A stretch of DNA of 44,479 bases from an uncultured Prevotella sp. GTDB taxonomy: Bacteria; Bacteroidota; Bacteroidia; Bacteroidales; Bacteroidaceae. Under the pieces are notes generated by a model. It saw only the letters and a program-made list of their open reading frames with translations, had not been told where the DNA came from and searched no databases. Positions 16,369 to 24,199 of this stretch are shown one piece after another (positions within the stretch are counted from its first letter, which is position 1; each line of letters begins with the position of its first letter). The stretch spans positions 1 through 44,479 of the forward strand of contig ONBG01000028.1 of NCBI GenBank assembly GCA_900316015.1, read 5' to 3'. The position numbers were made by a program, and so were the translations under genes.

Positions 16369-16400
16369 TTTGCTTGGACCATTTATAATATCTACCTTTG
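16369..16400 (+). promoter_or_regulatory. promoter for the MetE-like gene
   Basis: TTTG at 16369-16372 and TACCTTTG at 16393-16400 with a 20-base spacer. Because the in-frame ATG at 16402 would lie before the transcription start, this promoter rules it out and supports the start at 16441. Confidence 0.75.
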
Positions 16401-16440
16401 CATGCACAACAAAGATAATATCGTAATATTTAAAATATCA

Positions 16441-17565
16441 ATGATGAATAAGAAGACATTGCATGCACCTTTTCGTGCCGACATCGTGGGCAGCTTCCTT
16501 CGCCCACAAGAATTAAAAGAGTCAAGGAAACAGTTTGCGGAAGGCAAGATCAACGCAGAGCAATTGAGGGAGGTTGAGAACCGGCTGATCACAGATTTGG
16601 TGAAGAAAGAGAAAGCGCACGGCATCCATGCCTTCACGGATGGAGAGTATCGACGTTCTTATTGGCACCTTGACTTTATGTGGGGACTGACGAACGTTGA
16701 ACGCATCGAATTGGAACATGGCTATCAGTTTCATGGGGAGGAAACCACCAAAGGGTCAATCAAGCTAACAGGAAAGATCAGTGGAGAGAATCATCCTTTT
16801 GTCGAAGACTATCTTTTCGTAAAGCAATTTGAGGAAGACGGCTTTGTCGCACGGCAGACCATTCCTGCACCAGCACAGTTTCTCGCGGAATTATTCCGTG
16901 GAGACAACACGAAAAACACCAGGCAGTATTATCCTGAGGATGAGGACTTGATCCATGATATTGCAAATGCTTATCGCCAAGTCATTCATCAGCTGTATGA
17001 AGCAGGCTGCCGCAATATCCAATTCGATGACTGTACATGGGGAATGATCGTAGATTCAGATTATTGGAATGCCAAGATGAAAGAAGGGACTACCCTGGAA
17101 CAAGAGGCAGGAAAATACCTAAGAGTAAACAACCTTGCCTTAGAGGACAAGCCCGTCGATCTGGTGATCAATACGCACATCTGTCGGGGAAACTATCATT
17201 CCTGCTATGCTTGCAGCGGAGCCTACGACCCTGTGGCACCTTATGTCTTTGCACAAGAGAAGGTGGATGCCTTCTATTTAGAATACGATGACCAACGGTC
17301 AGGAGGCTTCGAACCCCTAAGGCTGATACCTCAGGATAAGAAAGTCGTGTTAGGACTGATCACGACAAAATCCTCTCGCTTGGAAGATAAGTCCTTCATC
17401 AAGGATCGTATCCAAAAAGCATCCCAATACTTTCCGTTGGAGAGGCTCTATCTCAGTCCACAATGTGGCTTTGCTTCCTGCGAAATAGGTAATAAACTGA
17501 CGGAAGCAGAACAATGGGCGAAAGTTGACTTAGTACAACAGATTGCCCAAGAAGTATGGAGATAA
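16441..17565 (+). CDS. short MetE-like cobalamin-independent methyltransferase (YxjG/YxjH type)
   Basis: A 374-residue protein matching only the C-terminal catalytic barrel of MetE, as in the YxjG/YxjH group. It begins with APFRADIVGSFLRP, a family hallmark. Zinc ligands are visible as NTHICRGNYHS and SPQCGFAS near the end, with DECTW-like FDDCTWGMI for substrate binding. Such proteins transfer a methyl group to homocysteine or a related thiol, but the methyl donor of the short forms is uncertain, because they lack the N-terminal half that binds polyglutamyl folate. The start is the ATG pair at 16441/16444, as the promoter just upstream excludes earlier codons. Confidence 0.85.
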   Translation: MMNKKTLHAPFRADIVGSFLRPQELKESRKQFAEGKINAEQLREVENRLITDLVKKEKAHGIHAFTDGEYRRSYWHLDFMWGLTNVERIELEHGYQFHGEETTKGSIKLTGKISGENHPFVEDYLFVKQFEEDGFVARQTIPAPAQFLAELFRGDNTKNTRQYYPEDEDLIHDIANAYRQVIHQLYEAGCRNIQFDDCTWGMIVDSDYWNAKMKEGTTLEQEAGKYLRVNNLALEDKPVDLVINTHICRGNYHSCYACSGAYDPVAPYVFAQEKVDAFYLEYDDQRSGGFEPLRLIPQDKKVVLGLITTKSSRLEDKSFIKDRIQKASQYFPLERLYLSPQCGFASCEIGNKLTEAEQWAKVDLVQQIAQEVWR

Positions 17566-17574
17566 AGATGTGTA

Positions 17575-17607
17575 TGAGAAAAGGGGCGCAAGGCACCCCT
17601 TTTCTCA
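17575..17607. terminator. bidirectional terminator between MetE-like gene and lrp
   Basis: TGAGAAAAGGGG (17575-17586) pairs perfectly with CCCCTTTTCTCA (17596-17607) around a 9-base loop. It separates two convergent genes, and its right arm includes the lrp stop codon. Confidence 0.8.
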
Positions 17608-18105
17608 AAGATCTGAGTCATACAGATCTGATTTATTCTTAGGCAAGTCAATAATAGGAAGCGACCTGTCGATCGCTGCGTTGAACGAGATAATGGTCTC
17701 ACTGCGGGAAAGTCCTAAAGGCTGAAGCTTATCATGGATAATACTTAACAGATGGTGGTTATTGATGGCATAGATTTTGATAAACATATCAAAGCCACCC
17801 GTCGTGTAATGACATTCCACTACCTCTGGTATTTTCCGTAATTCTGCTAAAACCGCATCAAACTTCTCCGGGTTTTTCAGGTAGAGACCAATATAGGCAC
17901 AAGTCTCATATCCAATTGATTCTGGATCAATGATAAACTTAGAGCCTTTCAATACTCCCATGGCGGTAAGCCGTTGAATACGCTGATGGATGGCAGCGCC
18001 ACTTACTTTACAAGCACGGGCTACCTCCAAAAAAGGGATACGTGCATCATTCGCAATCAAGCGAAGGATCTTCTTATCCAATGTGTCTAAAACATGTTGT
18101 GCCAT
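17605..18105 (-). CDS. Lrp/AsnC family transcriptional regulator
   Basis: A 166-residue regulator. The winged helix-turn-helix covers residues 5-55 (LDTLDKKILRLIANDARIPF, then VARACKVSGAAIHQRIQRL), and the RAM ligand-binding domain follows with VAYIGLYL-like and VVECHYTTGGFDMFIKIYA segments. These proteins bind an amino acid and regulate its metabolism. An earlier in-frame ATG at 18156 would add a Phe/Cys-rich stretch and lies upstream of the likely promoter, so 18105 is taken. It has its own promoter between the exbD gene and itself. Confidence 0.92.
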   Translation of the reverse strand: MAQHVLDTLDKKILRLIANDARIPFLEVARACKVSGAAIHQRIQRLTAMGVLKGSKFIIDPESIGYETCAYIGLYLKNPEKFDAVLAELRKIPEVVECHYTTGGFDMFIKIYAINNHHLLSIIHDKLQPLGLSRSETIISFNAAIDRSLPIIDLPKNKSDLYDSDL

Positions 18106-18125
18106 TTTTCTTGCTATTTGTGGGA

Positions 18126-18157
18126 CAAAGTTACAACAAAACTTTAAAAAAAGCAAT
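18126..18157 (-). promoter_or_regulatory. promoter for the Lrp regulator
   Basis: On the minus strand TTG (18157-18155) and TAACTTTG (18133-18126) are 21 bases apart. The gene starts 20 bases further. Confidence 0.6.
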
Positions 18158-18172
18158 AAAAAAAGAAACTTT

Positions 18173-18202
18173 TGTGATAAATAATCATCCTTTTATCACA
18201 AG
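18173..18202 (-). terminator. terminator of the exbB-exbD operon
   Basis: TTGTGATAAA (18173-18182) pairs with TTTATCACAA (18193-18202), a perfect 10-bp stem with a 10-base loop. On the minus strand it is followed by a run rich in T, and it lies just behind the last exbD gene. Confidence 0.75.
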
Positions 18203-18215
18203 AGACAATCCTCAA

Positions 18216-18677
18216 TCACTTTCTTTGGGTTGCAGAGTAATTAATCCGATAGGCCTTGGCTTGCCTCAAAGCCTGTTTAACATCCGTGATCATGCCCATC
18301 TGAGTACTGACATCCGCCTTAATAGACACGGTCATCTGTTGCTGATCCTCAGGAGACATGCGGTTCTTTTCTTCCGACACATAGTCGATCACATCACTCA
18401 CAGAAGCATACTTATCATTCAACTGGATACGCGATCCTCCTCCTGTCAGATGGGACATCCCATCAACTGGCTTTCCAATATAAATATACGTAACTGCTGA
18501 CTTCTTCGTCAACCGCGTCAATTCTGTACCCTGCGGGACGCGATAGCGCACTTTCAAGGTAACCTTCCGCATGTGCGTGACGATCATGAAGAAGAACAAC
18601 ACGGAGAAGATCAAGTCGGGAAGAGAAGAGGTATTCAATCCCGGCATCTCATGGGAACGTCTTCTAAACATACTCAT
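18216..18677 (-). CDS. exbD: ExbD/TolR-type proton channel subunit (second copy)
   Basis: A 153-residue ExbD-like protein with one membrane helix (SLPDLIFSVLFFFMIVTHM, about residues 18-36) and a periplasmic domain. The membrane aspartate that carries protons is in LPDLIF. The sequence is shorter and more diverged than the preceding exbD and overlaps it by 4 bp. With ExbB it forms the motor that energises TonB. Having two ExbD paralogues in tandem is common in Bacteroidota. Confidence 0.88.
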   Translation of the reverse strand: MSMFRRRSHEMPGLNTSSLPDLIFSVLFFFMIVTHMRKVTLKVRYRVPQGTELTRLTKKSAVTYIYIGKPVDGMSHLTGGGSRIQLNDKYASVSDVIDYVSEEKNRMSPEDQQQMTVSIKADVSTQMGMITDVKQALRQAKAYRINYSATQRK

Positions 18678-19207
18678 TGTGCCTGACCTCCCCTATGATA
18701 GTCATACGACTCCGTTATACGCTGAGGACAAATAGACCTTATAGCTTCCTTCTGTTCCTGAGAGCAAAAAGCATATCCATGCCCAAATTCCCGCTTAGCA
18801 ATTTGATCCCTCACTGACTTGTAAGCCGCGACGATCTCATTCTGCATATTGAAATAGGTATTATAACTGGCATTTGGGTCTGTCTTGATGGATAGTAAAT
18901 GCTGTTTCCCCCGACGGGTAATAAAATCAGCCACGATTCCCCGTAGTTTCTGGATCTCCATCGGATGGTCATCAACCAATAATTGGTTTTGGGGCGTTAT
19001 GGTCAGCGTCATTAGATTATCCTTGTTCACATCCGACTGTTCTTCCTGACGCTGATGGTCAGCTGGTGGAAGTTGGCGTGATAGTCCCTTGTCCACATCC
19101 ATGGATGTCGTGACAAGGAAGAATATCAACAGCATAAAGGAGATGTCCGCTGTTGATGTAGTATTCAATCCCGGAACAATATGTTTGCGGCGCTGGAACA
19201 GTCCCAT
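18674..19207 (-). CDS. exbD: ExbD/TolR-type proton channel subunit (first copy)
   Basis: A 177-residue ExbD-like protein. The N-terminal helix includes the proton-carrying aspartate in STADISFMLLIFFLVTTSMD (residues about 17-36); the rest is periplasmic. The short N-terminal motif VPGLNTTSTADI is typical of the Bacteroidota form. Its start codon shares one base with the stop of the upstream membrane protein, and its end overlaps the second exbD by 4 bp, so stoichiometric translation is likely. Confidence 0.92.
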   Translation of the reverse strand: MGLFQRRKHIVPGLNTTSTADISFMLLIFFLVTTSMDVDKGLSRQLPPADHQRQEEQSDVNKDNLMTLTITPQNQLLVDDHPMEIQKLRGIVADFITRRGKQHLLSIKTDPNASYNTYFNMQNEIVAAYKSVRDQIAKREFGHGYAFCSQEQKEAIRSICPQRITESYDYHRGGQAQ

Positions 19208-19746
19208 CAGTTCTCCTTTCTTTTATATCGCGTTGCTCCATAGAGAACGGCGCCGATGGCCACAAGAATCAAGCCCATACCTGTAAAGATGAACATATCT
19301 GCGACCTTGAGCCATAATGCATCCGCATATACTTTTCCGTTGACCGTCATGGGAACTGATGACCCCAGCAAGAACGTAAGCAACAGGACGACCATGGTAC
19401 CGATCGCTACGACATAGGCTATTTTCTTCACGGGAATGCCATTGTCCACACGCTCTCCCCGCCCCCTCGTCTTCAGGGTATGGTAAATGGCACATCCCAG
19501 AACGACGACAGCAGCAAGCACGATCCCATACATGAGTAAAAGGACTGCATTGGTGAACAGAGGACTGTTGAAATTAGGGTCGTCAATATAAGGTCGATCA
19601 AAGCCAATCAGATAGAAAAGTCCAAAGACAAGGACCGCTACCGCCACGATCCCATATAAGATACGTTGCGATATCCTTTCCGCGGAATTCCTCCCACATG
19701 CCTGAGAGCCAGCTCCCTCCTGATGCCTATGTAACAACCCTTTCAT
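19207..19746 (-). CDS. conserved four-helix membrane protein of the ExbB/ExbD operon
   Basis: A 179-residue protein with about four membrane helices (near residues 28-46, 64-84, 107-126 and 147-167) and a polar N-terminus. I recognise no enzymatic motif. It sits between exbB and exbD with 4-bp and 1-bp overlaps, an arrangement seen in other Bacteroidota TonB-motor operons. It is therefore probably an accessory part of the motor, but there is no direct evidence in the sequence. Confidence 0.75.
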   Translation of the reverse strand: MKGLLHRHQEGAGSQACGRNSAERISQRILYGIVAVAVLVFGLFYLIGFDRPYIDDPNFNSPLFTNAVLLLMYGIVLAAVVVLGCAIYHTLKTRGRGERVDNGIPVKKIAYVVAIGTMVVLLLTFLLGSSVPMTVNGKVYADALWLKVADMFIFTGMGLILVAIGAVLYGATRYKRKEN

Positions 19747-20648
19747 TTCTTCAACTGATATTTCATAATAGCATCTAACAACGTGATGGATGACTCTTCC
19801 ATCTGACTGGTCAGATGATCTATTTTTGACAAGATATAGTTATAGAAGATCTGGAGAATCAACGCAACAATGATACCAAAGATGGTCGTGATCAATGCCA
19901 CCTTCATACCCGCAGCCACAATCGTAGGACTGATATCCCCTGCTGTCTGGATCTGGTCAAAGGCCATGACCATACCAATCACCGTACCCAAGAATCCCAA
20001 CGAAGGTGCCATGGCGATGAACAAGGTGATCCATGAACAGCCTTTTTCCAGATTGGCTGCTTGGACAGAACCGTAAGAAGCAACAGAACGCTCTATCGTC
20101 TCAATTGATTCATCAATACGATTCAACGCTTGCAAGCTGATGGCCGCTACAGGACCACGAGTTTGACTGCAATCCGCTTTGGCACCCTCCACATCATTGC
20201 TCTCTATCTTCTCCACGATGTCTTTCATGAATTTCTTGGCATTGATCTCCGAAAGGCTCAGATAAATGATTCGCTCTATACAAAAGGCAAGACCGATCAC
20301 AAGTGCCAAGGCAACAAGCGACATAAAGCCTGCATTTCCTTCAATGAACTTTGTCTTCAACGACTTGTGAAAACCTTGGTGCTGCTCCTGAACCAAAGAA
20401 GAATCAGAGGCAGCGGCAGAGGAATCCAAAAGATCAGCATTGACAAGGGAATCACTTGCCACGCTATCGGTAGCACTTGCGGCTCCAGGAAGGACATCTC
20501 CAGAATTGGCATCCGAACGAGGCGATGCTTTCTTGTCTTGCATACTGGTCTTATCGGTCTGGTCGGTCCTTGGACCTGCCTGAAGGATAGAACTAGAACT
20601 GAATATAAGGAGGGTAATTATTGCAAATTTAGCAATCAAACTTTTCAT
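19743..20648 (-). CDS. exbB: ExbB/TolQ/MotA-type proton channel protein with long N-terminal extension
   Basis: A 301-residue protein: a signal-peptide-like helix (residues 3-22), an Asp/Ser/Ala-rich periplasmic stretch of about 60 residues, then the MotA/TolQ/ExbB core with three helices. The core shows ALNRIDESIETIERSVASYG, then LEKGCSWITLFIAMAPSLGF and GTVIGMVMAFDQIQTAG, the family signature. It builds the pentameric proton channel that drives TonB. A second ATG lies two codons upstream at 20654. It is the first gene of exbB-(unknown)-exbD-exbD and begins only 28 bases behind a tRNA gene on the same strand. Confidence 0.93.
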   Translation of the reverse strand: MKSLIAKFAIITLLIFSSSSILQAGPRTDQTDKTSMQDKKASPRSDANSGDVLPGAASATDSVASDSLVNADLLDSSAAASDSSLVQEQHQGFHKSLKTKFIEGNAGFMSLVALALVIGLAFCIERIIYLSLSEINAKKFMKDIVEKIESNDVEGAKADCSQTRGPVAAISLQALNRIDESIETIERSVASYGSVQAANLEKGCSWITLFIAMAPSLGFLGTVIGMVMAFDQIQTAGDISPTIVAAGMKVALITTIFGIIVALILQIFYNYILSKIDHLTSQMEESSITLLDAIMKYQLKK

Positions 20649-20676
20649 TTGCATATTAATTTAAGCCTAAAATATG

Positions 20677-20764
20677 CGGAAAGAGGGGGATTCGAACCCC
20701 CGAACCGCTTTGGACGGTTACACGCTTTCCAGGCGTGCCTCTTCAGCCACTCGAGCATCTTTCC
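20677..20764 (-). tRNA. tRNA-Ser (anticodon GGA)
   Basis: An 88-base class II tRNA. The acceptor arms GGAAAGA (20764-20758) and TCTTTCC pair over 7 bp with discriminator G at 20677. The anticodon stem is CACGC/GCGTG around the loop CTGGAAA, giving anticodon GGA (20730-20728) for UCC/UCU serine codons. A long variable arm and the T-loop TTCGAAT are present. The 3' CCA is not encoded. Confidence 0.96.
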
Positions 20765-20778
20765 TTCTAAACGCGGTG

Positions 20779-20786
20779 CAAATTTA
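20779..20786 (-). promoter_or_regulatory. candidate -7 box for tRNA-Ser and exbB
   Basis: The minus strand reads TAAATTTG, 15 bases before the tRNA. No good TTTG element is seen at the usual distance. No other promoter is visible between the tRNA and exbB, so they may share it. Confidence 0.45.
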
Positions 20787-20833
20787 TGGTTTTTCTACCG
20801 AATAAAAAAATTTTCCGTTGCTTTTTTCATTCT

Positions 20834-21631
20834 TTAATACAAAGAAACATGAAAAACACTCTCTACTGTGGCGTTTGTCGTGTCCGCAACGACTTCTGGC
20901 GTTGTCTGATATACCTCAGCTAACTTGTCACAGACAAGAGACACGAACGCACTTTCATTCCGCTCGCCTCGGTGTGGAACCGGTGCCATATAGGGACTAT
21001 CTGTCTCCAACACGATCCTATTCAAAGGAACCACTCGGGGCAATACTTCTGGCAAATGACTTTTCTTGAATGTCAACACGCCACCAATACCCAAGACAAA
21101 ACGGTCGAAATGCAACAGCTCTGCAGCTTCTTTCTCATTTCCTGTAAAGCAGTGGAAAACGCCTCCAGGCAGCTCCTTCTCATAAGGCTTGAGAAGACGG
21201 AGCATTTCATTCTGTCCTTTCCGGCAATGGATCATCAAGGGAAGCTGGTATTCGATCGACCATTTTACCTGTTCCTCCAGTACTTCCAACTGTTCTTTTT
21301 CAAACTCCCGGCTCCAATAATAATCCAGGCCCACCTCACCGACCGCGATGAAGGAGGGATGAACAGACTTCTGGTCTGCATCGAGTATCCCTTTCATGGC
21401 AGCCAAGACCTCCTTCCAATCTGACCTCACCTCTTCTGGGTGCAGTCCGATCATTGGGAAAGCATAACCAGGATAATCCCTGCAAGTGGCAAGCACAGTC
21501 TCCAACGACTTCAAATCGATATTGGGAAGGAATACCTTCCCCACTCCCGCTGCCTTTGCTCTATTGATCACTGCCGGAAGGTCGTCTTTAAACTCCTCCC
21601 CGTCTAAATGTGTATGTGTATCTATAATCAT
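20834..21631 (-). CDS. tatD: TatD family metal-dependent hydrolase
   Basis: A 265-residue TIM-barrel hydrolase of the TatD deoxyribonuclease family. Metal ligands are visible in IDTHTHLDG (residues 2-10), GEVGLDYYW (about 95), IHCRKG (about 130), FHCFTGN (about 155) and LETDSPY (about 205). Known members are 3'-5' exonucleases acting on DNA or RNA. The frame is open to 21691, but MIIDTHTHLDG at 21631 is the standard start. It follows the upstream unknown gene after two bases. Confidence 0.93.
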   Translation of the reverse strand: MIIDTHTHLDGEEFKDDLPAVINRAKAAGVGKVFLPNIDLKSLETVLATCRDYPGYAFPMIGLHPEEVRSDWKEVLAAMKGILDADQKSVHPSFIAVGEVGLDYYWSREFEKEQLEVLEEQVKWSIEYQLPLMIHCRKGQNEMLRLLKPYEKELPGGVFHCFTGNEKEAAELLHFDRFVLGIGGVLTFKKSHLPEVLPRVVPLNRIVLETDSPYMAPVPHRGERNESAFVSLVCDKLAEVYQTTPEVVADTTNATVESVFHVSLY

Positions 21632-21633
21632 GA

Positions 21634-22332
21634 TTAATACAGATGTTCCTCGTGACGACGATAATAATAGATAACGCCGAATTTCCGACAAGCCTCGAAT
21701 CTGACCTCTGGAGGCTCATTTTCAAAATGTTTCTCTATCTGGTTCCAAAGATCTAAAAGGATTTCGTCTACTTCTGGGCGCAATTTCTGGATATCATCCA
21801 ATGCCCTATTGGTACGGCTTTGAAGGTTCTTTTGCTTTTCATAGACCTCCTTGAAGATGTCATAATGAGTCAACACCATTCCAATCGTAGGATTGTAAAT
21901 AGCGCGTCCGCCTTTCTTGATCCTTGCCTTTTCTCCCTCAACGGTCTTTTGCCCCCACTCCAAGAGTCCCTCTACTGTTTTCAAGTTGGGTACCGCCGTT
22001 GTCTCCGGATCAAGTCCATACAAGGTCAAGACCTGCTTCCGGATTTCTTTCCTTTCTACCGACATAAAAAGCACCTGTAGGAAATGGCTCACATACATCG
22101 TTGCCCTTTTCTGCATAGCCTCAATCTTTCCAGAATGCCTGGTCTGTGCCTGTAAGCATAGCCTATATTGCTCACGAGCTGTAAACAGATGATCATAAGC
22201 AGATTGGGCACGGTTCAGGGTCTTCCAGTCGATGAACCTGTTCCTCACTGTGTAGATATCGTTGTTATCTAACAAGGTCTTCAATGCTTTCAGCCTTGCA
22301 GCATCCGTCTTGGGGAGTCTTCTATACGGCAT
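21634..22332 (-). CDS. conserved hypothetical protein
   Basis: A 232-residue, mostly helical and charged soluble protein. I do not recognise a family. It begins MPYRRLPKTDAARLKAL and ends in a basic/aromatic tail, without membrane helix, signal peptide or obvious catalytic motif. It lies between a polyprenyl synthase gene (15 bases upstream) and tatD (2 bases downstream), so it is an operon member. The coding frame is well supported by its length, its tight spacing and its ordinary codon use. Its function is unknown. Confidence 0.75.
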   Translation of the reverse strand: MPYRRLPKTDAARLKALKTLLDNNDIYTVRNRFIDWKTLNRAQSAYDHLFTAREQYRLCLQAQTRHSGKIEAMQKRATMYVSHFLQVLFMSVERKEIRKQVLTLYGLDPETTAVPNLKTVEGLLEWGQKTVEGEKARIKKGGRAIYNPTIGMVLTHYDIFKEVYEKQKNLQSRTNRALDDIQKLRPEVDEILLDLWNQIEKHFENEPPEVRFEACRKFGVIYYYRRHEEHLY

Positions 22333-22347
22333 TCTCGATGACTTTGA

Positions 22348-23322
22348 TTAATAGGTGCGTTTCATCATCCTTTGGGCATATTCCCGCAATTCACCCTTCT
22401 GTCCTTCGGGTACGTCCACAGCATCAAGATACTTCTTGCTGTTTTGGAAATAATAATCGATTTTCTCTTGGGCAAGCCGGTCGATACCAATATCATTATA
22501 AAGCTTTGTTACGGCAGCGATCTTCTCAGCGGGATCAAAGGATTTCTTGGAGACCCACTCTAACAGAGATTGGGATTGACTGGCATCAGCATTCTCAAAA
22601 GCCTTAATCAGCATATAGGTCTTCTTGTTACAGAGGATGTCTCCCCCTACGACCTTTCCGAACACTTTCGTGTCGCCATAGACATCTAAATAATCATCCT
22701 GCAATTGGAAAGCAAGCCCTATCTGTTCCCCAAACTTATACAAAAGGTCTGCATCTTCATCAGAAGCATCGGCTAAGATCGCGCCCATCTTAAGGGCACA
22801 TGCTAACAGGACACTGGTTTTCAAGCGGATCATCTCGATATATTCCTCTTCCTTGACATCCGTGCGATCCTCGAAATCCATATCATACTGCTGCCCTTCA
22901 CCGATTTCCAAGGCTGTCTCCGTAAAGAGGTCTAAGATAGGTTTCAACTTCGTCGGGTCACACTGTGCCATCCGCTCGTATGCCAAGACCAACATAGAAT
23001 CTCCGGAAAGGATCGCAGTATTGGCATTCCATTTCTGATGCACGGTCAGATGCCCACGCCGCAACTTGGCATTATCCATGAGATCATCATGCAATAATGT
23101 ATAATTATGATAGGTCTCTAAGGCACATGCCGTAGAAAGGATCTGCTCAGGATGGTCCTTAAACATATTATAGGCAAGAAGCATCAAGGTAGGACGAATA
23201 CGCTTGCCACCCATGGAAAGTGCATAGCGGATAGGAGCATACAACGTCTGAGGCTTACGGTCATAAGGCAGATGATCCAAATAATCATTTACCAGGTTCA
23301 GGATTTCATGTGCTGTTAACAT
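22348..23322 (-). CDS. polyprenyl diphosphate synthase (IspA/IspB family)
   Basis: A 324-residue all-helical isoprenyl synthase. The first aspartate-rich motif is in LLHDDLMDNAKLRRG (residues about 75-89) and the second in FQLQDDYLDVYGD (about 205-217); GGKRIRP near residue 37 binds isopentenyl diphosphate. It chains C5 units into a prenyl diphosphate. The length of the product (C15, C20 or longer for menaquinone) cannot be fixed from the motifs alone. The residues just before the first motif, including YHNYTL, suggest a short to medium chain. Confidence 0.9.
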   Translation of the reverse strand: MLTAHEILNLVNDYLDHLPYDRKPQTLYAPIRYALSMGGKRIRPTLMLLAYNMFKDHPEQILSTACALETYHNYTLLHDDLMDNAKLRRGHLTVHQKWNANTAILSGDSMLVLAYERMAQCDPTKLKPILDLFTETALEIGEGQQYDMDFEDRTDVKEEEYIEMIRLKTSVLLACALKMGAILADASDEDADLLYKFGEQIGLAFQLQDDYLDVYGDTKVFGKVVGGDILCNKKTYMLIKAFENADASQSQSLLEWVSKKSFDPAEKIAAVTKLYNDIGIDRLAQEKIDYYFQNSKKYLDAVDVPEGQKGELREYAQRMMKRTY

Positions 23323-23357
23323 TGATACGAATCGTTTTAGACTTTATTTTCTGAATA

Positions 23358-24077
23358 TTACAATTTAAAGACAACAGGAATAGCGAACATCGTGCGACAA
23401 GGCTTATTGTTCTCTATACCTGGTTTCCACTTAGGCATCATCCGAATCACGCGAAGGGCTTCTCGATCAAGGTCGGGATCAGCCGATTTCTCCAATTTCA
23501 CATTTGCAATGCTACCGTCTTTATTGACGATAAAGGAGACAACAACCTTTCCCTCTATCCGCTGTCGCTGAGCCATCGGAGGATAACGAAGGTTCCTGGT
23601 CAGCCATTTCATGAACTCGACCATTCCCCCGGGGAATTCCGGCAACTGCTCAACAATCCGTTCTTCCTTGGGATTGCCGTTCTCATCGACTTCTACCGGT
23701 GTTTGGGGAAGAGCCTGTGTCACCGTAGCATCCGCAGCCTGTCCCTCCCCATTTCCGACCATCAGGGGATTGCTGTTGGGCGACACTTCTTCCAAGGTCT
23801 TTGGAGTATGGTCCACAGCCTTGATATTATTGGTAACAGATGGTGATGACGGCGCTGAAGCCCCGTATGACACCATATCCTTCTGATCCATGGCGGGTAT
23901 CATGTCGATGTCCTGCGACATGTCATCGATCATTAGGTCATTATCCTTCGCCTTTTTGTCACGACTCGTAAACTCAAGCCCGACAAACAACAGAGCCAAG
24001 ACAAAAATCAATCCCAGCAGGAACCGTGTTGCCCTCTGACCTTCAAGATCCGAAATGTTCGTTTTCTTTGTTTCCAC
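23358..24077 (-). CDS. tonB: energy transducer TonB
   Basis: A 239-residue TonB. A cytoplasmic N-terminus of about 17 residues is followed by one membrane helix (FLLGLIFVLALLFVGLEF), a periplasmic linker rich in Pro, Ser and Asn, and a C-terminal TonB domain from about residue 145 (FPGGMVEFMKWLTRNLRYP ... IEGKVVVSFIVNKDG) ending in PVVFKL. It carries motor energy to outer membrane receptors. The motor genes exbB/exbD lie 3 kb downstream on the same strand, separated by the tatD/polyprenyl synthase operon. Confidence 0.93.
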   Translation of the reverse strand: METKKTNISDLEGQRATRFLLGLIFVLALLFVGLEFTSRDKKAKDNDLMIDDMSQDIDMIPAMDQKDMVSYGASAPSSPSVTNNIKAVDHTPKTLEEVSPNSNPLMVGNGEGQAADATVTQALPQTPVEVDENGNPKEERIVEQLPEFPGGMVEFMKWLTRNLRYPPMAQRQRIEGKVVVSFIVNKDGSIANVKLEKSADPDLDREALRVIRMMPKWKPGIENNKPCRTMFAIPVVFKL

Positions 24078-24097
24078 TCCAAATAATAAACCTTAGA

Positions 24098-24157
24098 GAA
24101 TTCCGTTATGATAACGAATTCGCGTACAAAGATAGTGCAATTTAAGTGAAGAACAAA
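24098..24157 (-). promoter_or_regulatory. tonB promoter with near-palindrome at the transcription start
   Basis: On the minus strand TTTG (24157-24154) and TATCTTTG (24134-24127) are 19 bases apart. Directly downstream, bases 24098-24121 form a near-perfect palindrome: GAATTCCGTTAT and ATAACGAATTC around one base, with a single bulged C. It overlaps the expected first bases of the transcript, so it may be an operator or a 5' hairpin. It does not match a standard Fur box. Confidence 0.65.
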
Positions 24158-24199
24158 AGAATTTATTCTTTTTTACTTCATAAAGATGAGTCATTCTAA

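Noticed and set aside
16159-16440. SAM or other methionine-type riboswitch before the MetE-like gene
   Set aside because: The promoter at 16369-16400 leaves a leader of only about 35 bases, too short for a known SAM aptamer, and I see no aptamer motif.
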